64,000 nt of DNA from Piper betle (Eukaryota > Streptophyta > Magnoliopsida > Piperales > Piperaceae), in contig JAURVB010013532.1 of NCBI GenBank assembly GCA_033002965.1, positions 17,105 to 81,104 of the forward strand. Direction: 5' to 3'. Below are positions 44,871 through 55,553 of the stretch, piece after piece (position 1 is the stretch's first letter; each line of letters begins with the position of its first letter). A program made the translations under genes and the position numbers. The notes under the pieces are model-generated. The model saw only the letters and a list, made by a program, of their open reading frames with translations. It did no database searches and was not told the DNA's origin.

Positions 44871-47482
44871 CTTCCTTGTTTGAGTATTACTTTTATCTCC
44901 CTATTCTTAATTTTCATGAATGCATATTTTGAAATGATAATAAGCTTGATAGACATGAGAATTAAAGTCTGAAATCAACAATAAACAACTAAAACTAAAC
45001 TGGAAACTGAAATTCACCATGGCCTACGAGTTTGAATCTTGGAAAGGTGGGAGATTGTATGCAAAGGATTTCAAGGCAGCCCGGACACTCCCGACGGCCT
45101 CTCTGGTTGTTGGATCGAGTGGGTAGCGTCGCCAAGTCCATGGCTTCCGATGGGTGGCGGAATTACAGCTGTTACTTGGCGGAATTGCAAGGGGGACGAA
45201 GGTGATGATGTTCCTTTGAAATTAATGCTGTAATGGAAGCTTCAGAGGGTAGACACCGATTGTTCTTCATTGACAACATCAAGGGACTATTAGAACAGTT
45301 CCTACCACCGGCACAGGCCATTATAGGCAACCTTCTCACCGGAATTCATGGCGGCAACGTGTAGACACGGGGAGAACGACTCTACTCCTGCAACATCCAA
45401 AGGTTGCCAATTCTTCTTGGTTGATGATGGCCTGAGGTTGCTGAACCTCTGAATTGCTAGCAAGGTGCAAGAAAGTGGTCATCTTGAGGCTGGGAAAAGA
45501 AGAATAGGCCTGGTTTGGTGTAGGACAGTGGCCTTGTATAGCTGCTGTAAAACATAGACTTTGGGTTTCATCTTTAGCTGTTTTAATTTGTTGTTGATGC
45601 CTTGTTGGGATGTTTATATGGTTGTTCGATTGGGTTGCTGGGGAAGGTTGCATAGGGTTGAAGAAGAAGACATCAGATTTGGTTATTGGTGCAAAGAAGA
45701 AGGTAGGAGAGAGAAGCACGTTGGGGAAGAAGAAGATGGCAATTTTGTAAATATGGGTTGACTAGATACCGACTTGAGCTAAAAATAATATTAACTCGTA
45801 ATAAATCGTTAAAAATAATTATTTTAATGGGTTATGGGTTAAAGTTGTTAAACTAATAAATTATTGTACGTAATCACCATAAGTAATAAAAAGAGGTATT
45901 GATAAACAGTCGATAATTAATCGGCGTATTACAAGTGATTAATTTAAATCGAATAGTTATAAGTAATTAATAAAATAAAGATTTTACTTTTATCATATTC
46001 AATTTAAAATTAGGTGAATACAATAATTATTTTAATAACAAGTTAGTATGGTAGAAAATGTGTTATTAAACTATATTCGCGTAAAAAAATCAAAAGCGTT
46101 GAACCTAAATAACATTATGAAAATAAATAAAGTTTGAAACTTTATTTAGTTTAGTAATTTAAAATAATTGTATTAGTAATATCTTTGAATTAGAATAATA
46201 CAAATTATTTTAAATAATTTGATCGAACGACTAAATTAGTTAAAATTTTAAAACCGTAAACTATATTATCAAGACCGTGGTTAAGTAATTATCATCTCAA
46301 AGGAAAATATACTAGTGATAGTAATTAAATATTTGTTTATAAGTTAATAATTATTTTATTATTTGTTAAGTGTTAATTATGATTTAGATAAATAATTTAA
46401 AATGTAAAGTAGGATTTCAATGATTATATCACATGAATAATTTAATATTTAATAATGTTTAATTTTAATAGTGACATATATATTAGTCATTTAGTTGCAT
46501 GCATTTCTACTCAAATAAATTTATAATCATGTATAATTTTACTTTCTTGTTCAGATTAGGATCATTGGTCGCTCTTGCAAGTTCAGTTACGAACTATCCA
46601 GATCCGCATAATTATTTGAAATGTTGTAGTTTCCGTTGTTGGCGGCCCTGGTCGGCCTGAGAGCAGATTCGACCACCATGCACTGAGTACAACCAGGGTA
46701 AAGGAATTGGACTCAGTCCGACACGAGGCTACACCTTTTAAAATTACTATGTGGGAATCTTGGTCGACTTGAGTATCTGACCACCATGCACTGGAATGCA
46801 ACCAAGGTCGACTCAATTCGGCTCAATGCAGCACCCTAAAAGATTAAACACCTACCTTGCCCCCATGCCAAAAGGGGTGACAGGGTGCATTAGCGCAAGA
46901 AGGGTCATTATGCACCTGTGATACCGATGAGGGTGAGTTAATGTCAAATATCAGTAACTAAAGGTTGTGGGCCACGTAGCATGTGTGTGCATGCATGGGA
47001 TGGTAGCTGGATGGGGTGGCCACCCGTCGCATGCATATAAAGAGCTCAGCATAGGCTCATAATCACTTCCAAAACTCGTGAAATGATAATAGGGATTATA
47101 TTGACTTGTATCATTTAATTATGTGTCTTTGTGGTTTCATCGCTAACGTGGAATTGCTCCATAGGTGAACAACTTTGGACTGAAGATTAAGAGTGTGGTT
47201 GGTGGTTCTTTACCAACCTAGGTAAGGTGAATCAATAATAATTGGACTTCTTTTTATTCTCTTGTATTATAAATGTGGCTATGGGACACGGTCCGAGACT
47301 GTTGGATTTTTGAGTTAGTTTATTTTTTCTTATTGTCACATGCTATCAGAACATGATTTATCTTTTTGATTTATACATTTTCTAGACTTGTTTGCTCTAT
47401 TATGAATTATTTTCTAGAATGTTATTGTTACATCAATTATCATTTTAGGTAACACCCGGTCCGGTTCGGGCGGGTTGTTACA
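44871..47482 (+). mobile_element. Tekay-like LTR type E (plus), no tandem array in the slot
   Basis: Leader block (45000-45600 with a decayed MADGC-type ATG at 45019), CAACCCATATTTACAAAATT backbone near 45755 in reverse, A+T-rich middle (45780-46560), backbone with GGCCTGAG and CGACCACCATGCAC near 46660, a non-repetitive slot (46760-47090), the compensated hairpin GTGGAATTGCTCCAT (47149-47163) and the end GGGTTGTTACA at 47482. A PBS follows, so it is a 5' LTR. U3 and TATA box are missing at the left, where LARD-like sequence abuts. Confidence 0.7.
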
Positions 47483-47500
47483 GGTAGTATTAGAGCACGG
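47483..47500 (+). other. Decayed tRNA-iMet primer-binding site
   Basis: GGTAGTATTAGAGCACGG directly after the LTR, two changes from TGGTATCAGAGC. It marks the plus-strand element to the right. Confidence 0.7.
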
Positions 47501-47673
47501 TTTCCCACTAGCTTATTTTTTATGACTCAAGTACCTTGTTGAAGAGTCTAATAATTATTTTTTACCCCTGTGTTGAGTTTTAAATTAAAAAATTCATTCA
47601 CTAATAAACCTAAGTCATAACTCAAAGAGAACATATTAATGAAGCATGATGGGAAAAACTTTCTGATGTTCAT

Positions 47674-48110
47674 ATGGCAAGCACTCGTAGACAGTCGAAC
47701 CTATCTACTCCGTCAAATTCGAACACTGAGAATGTATTGGCCTAGATCCTGATGGCCATACAGGGACTAGTACAGGCTTTAGAAAATACAAATTCTGTGG
47801 TGTAGAATATTATTCAGTGGTTACTAGTAGTGGTAGCAGGGAATGCAGCCTCATACTCAGCAGCGGGTCCCTGAATCACCCCGGATGGTGGTCAGGGAGG
47901 TGCCCACATTCCATCGACATGAGATTTCCTCCATCACGTGGGTGGAATTTGTGGCAGTTAGCCTAACCAAGCAACTTGACTGCCCATTGTTTGGTGAGGG
48001 TTGTAAAGTCTTTTTGGCTAACTTGGTTGAGTCTGAGTCAAAACCCAAAGAGTTGTCCATGATTCCTGTGGTAGCAACGTTACCCGATGTTGTAAAAACC
48101 ATGATTTTCA
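47674..48110 (+). pseudogene. Tekay-like gag fused to protease/RT linker (truncated)
   Basis: Gag begins at ATG 47674 (MASTRRQSNLSTPSNSNTEN), with stops at positions such as 47743. It continues to a gag middle piece (HEISSITWVEFVAV) and then jumps to PLFGEGCKVFLANLVES and KELSMIPVVATLPDVV, the linker before RT. The rest of gag, zinc knuckle and protease are missing. It ends near 48110. The frame of 47843-48199 spans the gag-linker join and then runs into 48111-48200, which I could not identify. Confidence 0.7.
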
Positions 48111-48200
48111 TTACAAGACTCGAACCTAAATATTATGAAATAAATATAGATGAACCAATATGGTTGGTTATCAAGTCGACCGGTTATGGTTCGACTTAAG

Positions 48201-48439
48201 GTTACCTAGAAAATACCTATTCATGAATGGATGATGGGGTGTGAGAATTTATGAAGGGGTCGTTGAACCTAGGAAATACCAATGGATGATGGGGTGTGAG
48301 AATTTAATGAAGGGGTTGTCGAACCTAGGAAATACCAATGGATGATGGGGTGTGAGAATTTAATGAAGGGGTTGTCAGAACCTAGGTAATACCAATGGAT
48401 GATGGGGTGTTAGAATTTAATGAAGGGGCTCGTTGAACC
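48201..48439 (+). mobile_element. LTR type A leader with four to five 57 bp repeats (left of hAT-like insert)
   Basis: Reverse-complement match to the 57 bp repeats at 34364-34534 (unit motif CCAATGGATGATGGGG), four to five units, the first degraded. The U3 and TATA box that should precede them in LTR sense are missing. The LTR continues after the DNA-transposon insert at 49728. Confidence 0.75.
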
Positions 48440-49727
48440 TAGGGGTGGGCGCGAACGTCCGAATTTGTCCGTCAGTACGATGTCCGAAGCATGTTCGACC
48501 GAATTTGACCGATCGAATTAAAAACAAACCAAACATGGACATTTTTTTGTCCGACCGAACGACCGACCGAATGTCCGATATTTTATATCAATAATATAAT
48601 GTCTTTAACATTTATAAGAATAATATTATAGTTTATAAAAATTTTAAAATATAAATATACAGTAAAATTAATTAAATTTATACATAAAATCGATATGCCA
48701 GTTAATAATCATATCAAACTACTTGTAATTTGAGTTAATATGCGAGTTATTTTTTATTTTTATATATAGTAGATCGTAAAATTGATTTTAGGTCGATTTA
48801 CTGCATTAGGACGTGTTACACGGAATTTGGGTGGGTTATTAGTTATAAAGCATGTCGTTATGATTTTATATTGTTTGTTTTATTTTATAAATTTTTTTTT
48901 CTATTTTATGAATTTTTTTTGGATTTATTTTGAATTAATTATTATTATTGACACGGGACGGAGTTGAGTCGACTCGAGTCAAATCTTATTTACGATATTG
49001 CCATTGCTCAAACCACCGGCCTTTTTCGCTACCCCGTCGAAACCATTGCCGCGCCGCCCACAGACCGGCGGAGGCAAAGGGCAGCGATCTGGCAGAGGCA
49101 GAGGGCGGCAGTCTGGCGGAGGCAGAGGGTGGCGGTCTAGCGGAGGCAGAGGTAGGGCGGTGGCGGAGGCAGGCGGTGGCAAAAGGCAGTCGGTGGCGGA
49201 GTCGAGGCGGTGGCGGAGGTCAGGGGTAGGGCGCCGACAGGAGGAAAGGGGAGGGCGGGGGGACGGCGGCGGAGGGCGGGGGAGGGCGGCGGATGTCGGG
49301 GAGGAGGGCAGGAGGAGGGCGGGGGAGGGTGGGAGGAGGGCGGGGGAGGGTGGGAGGAGGGCGGGGGAGGGCGGGCGACGGGAGGGAGGCGGCGACCCGG
49401 GGGAAGGCGGTGGAGGTCGGGGGAGGGCGGCGAAGAGGGCTGCGGCGGCGACGGCAGCGACGGCGGCGGCGTCAGCGGCGACGGCGGCGGCGGCGCGCAA
49501 CGGCGACGGCGGATTATATTGATAATTAAGGTTAAAAAGTTAATGATTATGGTATAATTTCGGACCGTCCGAGGACGTTGTAGGTCCGGGCTCCGACGTT
49601 GACAAAGTCGGATCAGTGTAACCTCGGTCCCGACAGAGCCTTTTGATCCGGAAAAACTTTCGAACTGAGGGACCGTGGACGAATGAACTTCGTACCTGAT
49701 GTTTGTCCGACCGATGCCACACCCCTA
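48440..49727. mobile_element. hAT-like non-autonomous DNA transposon, 1288 bp
   Basis: Ends TAGGGGTGGGC and, inverted, TAGGGGTGTGGC, imperfect terminal inverted repeats of the plant hAT type. An 8 bp target duplication, GTTGAACC (48432-48439) and GTTGAACT (49728-49735), 7/8 identical, lies in a 57 bp repeat of an LTR. Subterminal CCGACCGA motifs are frequent. No transposase is present. The interior includes an LTR-like segment (48780-48995, similar to 55780-55990) and a GC-rich block, so it may have captured retrotransposon DNA. Confidence 0.8.
49010..49520. repeat. GC-rich GGC/GGA low-complexity block in the hAT-like element
   Basis: A purine-rich GGAGGCGG-type repeat with units such as GGGGGAGGGTGGGAGGAGGGC near 49320-49370. 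It is open in several frames on both strands (Gly/Arg-rich one way, Ala/Pro-rich the other), which is what low complexity produces. Base composition differs sharply from the A+T-rich surroundings. I do not regard any frame as a gene. Confidence 0.7.
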
Positions 49728-49735
49728 GTTGAACT

Positions 49736-49860
49736 CTAGGAAATACCAATGGATGATGGGGTATGAGAATTTAATGGAGGGAATGGTTGAGTGTATATTT
49801 ATGCAGCATGAGGGAGTATTTCATCCTCCATCTCAGTCCCAGGCGACCTCCCATTACGCT
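49736..49860 (+). mobile_element. LTR type A leader, continued
   Basis: Resumes the LTR after the hAT-like insert and matches the reverse complement of 34285-34420 (GGGAGTATTTCATCCTCCAT, CCCAGGCGACCTCCCATTAC). It is interrupted near 49858 by a GC-rich insert and resumes near 51240. Confidence 0.7.
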
Positions 49861-51239
49861 ATGTGAGTATTTCATCCCTCATTTTACTTGTTTCATTAGG
49901 ATTCTTGCATGCAAGGTTTGTTGAATACGCCCTGCCTCGGCTTGTGGACAGCCCTGCACAGCCTCGCCCCAATGTACCCAAAATACAAAGGAACTCACAC
50001 AGAGGATTACCTGGCCCGAGTAACCCTCCAGTTGCCAACACCAGCAACCCTACAACGTGCACCTTGGATTCAAGCAAGCATCTGAATTCCAGCACTACTC
50101 CCAGCGCCGGCTGCAGCAATTCCTTCGCTTCTCTCCTCTCCAGGTCGCTCACGTTGCACACCGATCAGCAAGTCTCACCACGAGAACAAGTACCCAATCG
50201 GCCCCCTCTTCAGTCCGTCGAAGAGAAGTTCGAGTGCTTGTAATCCTTATAGTCGGTTTAATGATATAAGGTTGGGGTTTCCCCGTATATCTGTGTTGTG
50301 TTCGTTGTCTGACGTTTTAGGCAGGGAACCTTAGTACCGGGTCGTGGTCGAGGTTTACAAGGCGACGGTGGTTGCTGAGACGAACAAGGACAGAGGCACG
50401 ATCTCTACCAGGCGTGTTGCTGGTGGGGCGATCGGGCAGTGCTGCGGTGGTGGTAAGCTGTTTGACTCCTGGAACAGCCTATCGGCAAGGCGTGCCGATA
50501 GCCAGGAGTGCTGTCGAAGTGCTGGTTTGTGTGGCCAGACACGGGTGATCGATCAAGGGCGCTGTTTGAGGGCAACACCGAACGGGTGGATCTGCTGGAC
50601 GTGCAGGGGTCAACCTCGGTAGGTGCGTATTGTGGCCGAACACGAGTGTAGTGTTTGTGGCCTTGGCTCCCGCTATTGCGTGTTGAGTAACAGGCTGAGT
50701 GTTCCAGGGGAGGGGAATACGCCGCACAGGCAGGGACTCGGAGGCGAAAAATTCGACCTTACGAACGGGCCTGTGACAGAAGGCTCACTACTCCCAGCGC
50801 CGGCTGCAGCAATTCCTTCGCTTCTTCCCTCTCCAGGTTGTCACGTTGCACACCGATCAGCAAGTCTCACCACGAGAACAAGGTACTTAATCGGCCCCCT
50901 TCAGTCCGTCGAAGAGAAGTTTGTGTGGCCAGACACGGGTGATCGATCAAGGGCGCTGTTTGAGGGCCAACACCGAACGGGTGGATCTGCTGGACGTGCA
51001 GGGGTCAACCTCGGTGGTGCGTATGCCCGAGCCGAACACGAGTGTAGTGTTTGTGGCCTTGGCTCCCGCTATTGCGTGTTGAGTAAGCAGGCTGAGTGTT
51101 CCCAGGGAGGGGAATACGCCGCACAGGCAGGGACTCGGAGGCGAAAAATTCGACCTTACGAACGGGCCTGTGACAGAAGGTGTCAGAGCACTGGGCAGAA
51201 ATGGATGGGGTTCTTGTCAATTGCTTAGTTGTTTTGTAA
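49861..51239. mobile_element. GC-rich insert with a duplicated unit, probable LTR-element fragment
   Basis: A unit of about 685 bp (50098-50782) is followed by a second, shortened copy (50797-51182) lacking about 290 bp (the equivalent of 50237-50524). Shared landmarks: CCAGCGCCGGCTGCAGCAAT, GCACACCGATCAGCAAGTCT, GCGCTGTTTGAGG and GGACTCGGAGGCG. After the second unit, CCTGTGACAGAAGGTGTCAGAGC resembles an LTR end plus an iMet primer site. Open frames (50623-51228 and others) lack recognisable domains and shift between the copies. The class and family are unknown to me. Confidence 0.45.
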
Positions 51240-52525
51240 ATGGACATGTTAATAATTAATTATCATTAGAATTGCTGAAAAGTTGACAAGGAATGAAGAC
51301 TAACATGAACTAATTACATCATTTAAAATTGATAGTATATTAGTAATATAAGTTGCATGTAGGTTCATGCAAAATAAAATTATACTAATGTATAATTTTA
51401 TGCCCTCATTTAGATTAGGGTTCATGTGTCACAGTCAGACGAAATCACAAGTCAGGTACGTATAATAAATAGAACATCATACTTTCCTTGTTGGTAGCCT
51501 AGGACGGCCTGAGCCCAGATTCGACCACCATGCACAGAGTGCAACCGGGGTCAAAGAATTGACTCTGGCCGACACGGGGTCGTATCATGTCACATTGTGT
51601 AATGCATCGACATTGTTTTGGAGTAGTGATAGCCGCCCCATAAAAAGGCTACGGCCGGGGTGAGTGAGGTACAACGATTCCTCCATTGCACTAGAGTGCA
51701 GTGATAGCCTCCCCATAAAAAGGCTACGGCCGGGGTGTGAGGCACTGGCACTAGAATTGGCAGTGAGAGCTTCCCCACAAACGGGGCATAAGCATTCACC
51801 TGAGTGCAGTGATAGCCTCCCCATAAAAGGCTATGGCCGGGGTGTCTGAGGCACTGGCAATAGAATTAGTAGTGGGAGCTTTCCCACAAACGAGGCGTAG
51901 CATTCACCTGAGTGGGAGTGATAGCCTCCCCATAAAAAGGCCACGGCTGGGGTGTGTGAGGTACTGGCACTAGAATTGGTAGTGAGAGCTTCCCTCAAAC
52001 GGGGCGTAGCAATCACCTAAGTGCAGTGATAGCTTCCCCACAAATAGGCTACGGCCGGGGTGTGCGAGGCACTGGCACTAGAGACGGTAGTGTTAGCATC
52101 CCTACAAAAGGGCTACGCCTGGGGTGTGCGGATCACAGCAGAGACCTCCTCCTCATTGTTTTGGAGTATAGCGGAATCGCTCCAGCACATATTAAAATAA
52201 ACGTAAGGAAATAGTGGAATATACTTGATTTTTTTTATCTATTATACTACTTAGTGTTGTAATCACTAATGCGGAATTGCCTCCGCAGGTGTGCAGATGC
52301 GAAAGTAGGTGATTGACAACCAGGGCATTGAGCAGAAATAAATGTGAGGACTCCTTTCATTATTTATTTGAGAAATAAGTGTGGCTACTGTGAAATGGTC
52401 TAAGACTGTGGGATCTTTATATATGTTTTTGTTAAAAAACAAAATGTTAGACATATTTGCTTAATTGTGAGTAACACCTGGCCAGCTAGGCCCACAATGT
52501 TGTGACAAATGGCTTGGTCGTGACA
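51240..52525 (+). mobile_element. LTR type A, distal part (plus), fused to pol
   Basis: A+T-rich middle, TTATGCCCTCATTTAGATTAG junction block, backbone near 51500, type A array (51625-52145), hairpin GCGGAATTGCCTCCGC at 52271-52286 and the end TTGGTCGTGACA at 52525. The next base begins RT-linker coding sequence, with no PBS, leader or gag. Confidence 0.75.
51625..52145 (+). repeat. Type A tandem array
   Basis: About eight units in the orientation opposite to the minus-strand copies, with the same long and short unit alternation (AAGGCTACGGCCGGGGTG and CCCCACAAACGGGGC). Confidence 0.9.
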
Positions 52526-54640
52526 GATGTATTCCCAGACGAACTTCTAGGGTTGCCTCCTAAGCGGGCAGTGGAGTTTGCCGTTGACATAGCACCTGGA
52601 ATAACACCAATTTCTAAAGCATCATACCGTATGGCTCCAGCAGAACTCAAGGAATTAAGGAGTCAACCAGAAAAGTTGTTGTAGGTAGGTTTAATCCGAT
52701 AAAGTACTTCACCCTGGGGAGCGCGTGTTCTTTTCGTGAAGAAAAAAGATGGATCACTTCGGCTGTGTATTGACTATTGAAAAATAAATCACGTGACAGT
52801 TCAAGAATCGGTACCCCTTACCGAGGATTGATAAGTTGTTTGATCAGCTAAAAATAGTTGGAGTATTTTCTAAAAAAGACTTGTTGTCTGGTTTTCACCA
52901 GTTATGAGTAAAGGAGTCAAAAATATAGAAAAAGGTTTTCCATACACGATATGGACATTATGAGTTTCTAGTCATGCCTCTCGGTCTAACAAATGCACTA
53001 GCAACCTTTCTGTCACTCATGAACACAGTAATTCACGCATACTTGGACAAGTTTATCATCGTGCTAGTGGATGACATTCTGGTCTATTCAAATAATGAAG
53101 AGGAGCATGTGAAGCAGCTATCTGTTACTCTTCAAGATCTGAGAGAACACCAACTATTCGCCAAGTTCTCAAAATGTGACTTCTGGTTGAAGGAGGTCAA
53201 CTTCCTTGGACATATTATCACAAAGGCCAGAGTTGCATTGGATCCGTCAAAAGTGAAATAAGTCACTGATTGGCCATAGCCCAAGTCAGTACTGACATCA
53301 GAAGCTTCCTTGGTTTAGCGGGTTACTACAGGAAATTCATTAAAGACTTCTCCTTAGTAGTATCGCCGATGACCAAACTCACAAGGAATGGAGTCAAATT
53401 TGTATGGAGTAGTAAGTGTAAGGAGAGTTTCCAGTCTCTAAAGAAGAGTCTAACAACTGCTCTAGTTTTGAGACTGCCAAATGGTAATGAAGGATTCGCA
53501 GTCTTTAGTGATGCGTCCCTGTTGGGTTTAGGATGTGTCCTTATGCAGGGAGGTAAAGTGGTGGCCTATGTCTCACATCAATTGAAGATTCATGAGCAAA
53601 ATTATGCAACCCATGACTTGGAACTGGCAGCAATGGTTTTTGCACTGAAAATTTGGAGACACTACTTGTATGGAGCTCAGTTCGAAGTCTTCACTGACAA
53701 CCAAAGGTTGAAGTATATCTTCACCAAGAATGACGTTAACCTTCGACAGAGGTAGTGGATAGAATATTTGAAGGGAAAGCGAATGTAGTAGTAGATGCGT
53801 TGAGTCGGAAAGGCAAGGTGGACAAAGGTCAGCTGCTAGCTAGACTTTGGACCATGTGAGCAGAAGTGGTGGCTATCAACCCTGTTGAGCCACTAACAGG
53901 ATTATTGGCAAATTTGGTTATTTCCAATGGTTTGGTTGATCGGGTTAAGCTAGCACAAATGGATGATGAGGAGTTGAATGAAATGTTGGACAAGACTCCT
54001 GACTTTGTAGCTGATTCCAATAGTGTGATCATATTTAGAGGAAGGTGGTGTGTACCCAAGGATAATGCACTGAGGCGGAATATCTTGGAGGCTCATCTCT
54101 CAAAGTTATCGATACACCCTGGAGTTACAAAAATGTATCAGGATTTAAAGCTCCCAAGGGATGTGGTAGATTTTGTCTCCAAGTGTCAAACTTGCCAATA
54201 GAATAAAGCCCAACATCAACTACCTAGAGGACTATTGCAACCTTTACAAATACTAACCTCAGAATGGGAGTGTGTCACGTGTGATTTTATTGCAAAGCTC
54301 CCAAGGACTCAGAAGAAGCATGACTCCATATGGGTGGTTGTGGACCGACTAACTAAGGAAGCTCACTTCATCCCCACGAAATCAATGAGAACTATGGAAT
54401 ACCTGGCAGGATTGTATGTCGACAATATTGTCAAGTTGCATGGAATTCCAAAGGAGACAGTCTCCAATCGAGATCCCCAATTCACCTCACATTTCTGGGA
54501 AGCTTTCCAAAAAGCCATGGGGACCCAAATCAAGCTGAGTACAGCATATCATCCCCAAACTGATGGTCAGAGTGAGAGGACTATTCAAACTTTGAAAGAT
54601 TTGTTAAGAGCTTACATACAGTTAGTGGGCCGAATCGGTG
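52526..54640 (+). pseudogene. Tekay-like pol: RT, RNase H, integrase (decayed, plus strand)
   Basis: 52526-52690: RT N-terminal linker (DVFPDELLGLPPKRAVEF). 52690-53261: RT, frameshifted, with the catalytic pair intact in FIIVLVDDILVYS. 53270-53755: RT connection and RNase H ([39 protein letters not shown]), ending at a stop near 53757. 53866-54201: linker and zinc finger ([17 protein letters not shown]). 54235-54640: integrase core with first Asp in VTCDFIAK and Glu in DGQSER, but the second Asp reads Asn (TVSNRDP), which would kill strand transfer. The C terminus is lost at 54640. Confidence 0.85.
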
Positions 54641-55553
54641 TGTTATATAAACTATTACCAAATATGGTATATCTTATTTAATCATCAGGGATCATTATTA
54701 GATCATTGTGATTACTTGTAAAACTTGTCACAACATGTTTAAAAATAATTAACTAATCATATATCAACAAAGTTATCATATATCAATATCATGGACGTTG
54801 CTATTATGTATAAGTAAAAAACTAACAAGAACATACCAATAACATGGAGAAAACATGGAACAAGATGAATCATGAATATGATGCATGAACTTATACAAAT
54901 TACTTGTTTAGTTATAATTACTAACCTCTTCTTTGGTGTTCACATAAATCCTTGCACCACAATCAGCTCTACAAGCTTTCCAACAAGGGAGAGTGCATGA
55001 GAGAGAGAGAGAGAGAGAGAGGGAAGGGAGAGAGATGACAAGCAAGAGAAAGAGAGCGGCTTATGGTTGCAAATAGGTGATATCGACCCCTTGTAAAAGG
55101 GTAAAGTTAGCCAAATGGGCTTAGAGATTGTTTTTGAACTTGGAGACTCCAAAAGGGTTTGGTTATTCAACAGGGTGGGCTTAAGCCTAGTAAACGATCA
55201 GGTCTAGGACCGTGTAATTGGGCCTATGTGGGCTTGGTAAGTGTAGGCATTGGCCAATGAATTTCTGAGCTAGCTAGACCTAAGTAGTGTGAAAAATTCC
55301 AATTGAATTTCATAAAATTTCACTATCCACACTAGGTTTGCACCCCTCATTCCTTTGCACTCTCAAATCAAAGCTAGGTAGACACCTAAATGAATTTTAA
55401 TTAAGCCCAAATTCTACATGTTGACGATTGACACTTTTTCAATCCTCATCAAATTTTTACAGACTTTATAAAAATCTTTTAAAGGAATAACTAGGAGTAC
55501 AAACACAAAACAAGCTCAACAAGAAAGCTGGGAGGAAAGGAGAGTCAGTGCAT
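54641..55553. other. Unassigned region with a (GA)n tract
   Basis: Non-coding as far as I can see. It contains a (GA)n microsatellite at 54995-55022 and A+T-rich stretches. An open frame on the minus strand (54940-55170, 76 codons) is Ser/Leu-rich because of the microsatellite and matches nothing I know. No LTR ends, splice-rich exon pattern or transposon termini were found. It could be unrecognised retrotransposon sequence or old intergenic DNA. Confidence 0.4.

Noticed and set aside
48979..49557. Long overlapping open frames, Gly/Arg-rich one way and Ala/Pro-rich the other
   Set aside because: All arise from a GGC/GGA low-complexity block that is open in several frames on both strands; no domain and no conservation signal.
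51170..51200. tRNA-like sequence near GGTGTCAGAGC
   Set aside because: No cloverleaf, anticodon arm or TTC-loop box B around it. It fits a primer-binding site complementary to tRNA-iMet rather than a tRNA gene.
49860..51228. Frames in the GC-rich insert (up to 201 codons) as a host gene
   Set aside because: The duplicated units fall in different frames of the same ORF (50623-51228), so coding would not be conserved between them; no domain seen.
54940..55170. Minus-strand 76-codon frame as a possible host exon
   Set aside because: Ser/Leu-rich because of a (GA)n microsatellite; no splice context, no recognisable domain.
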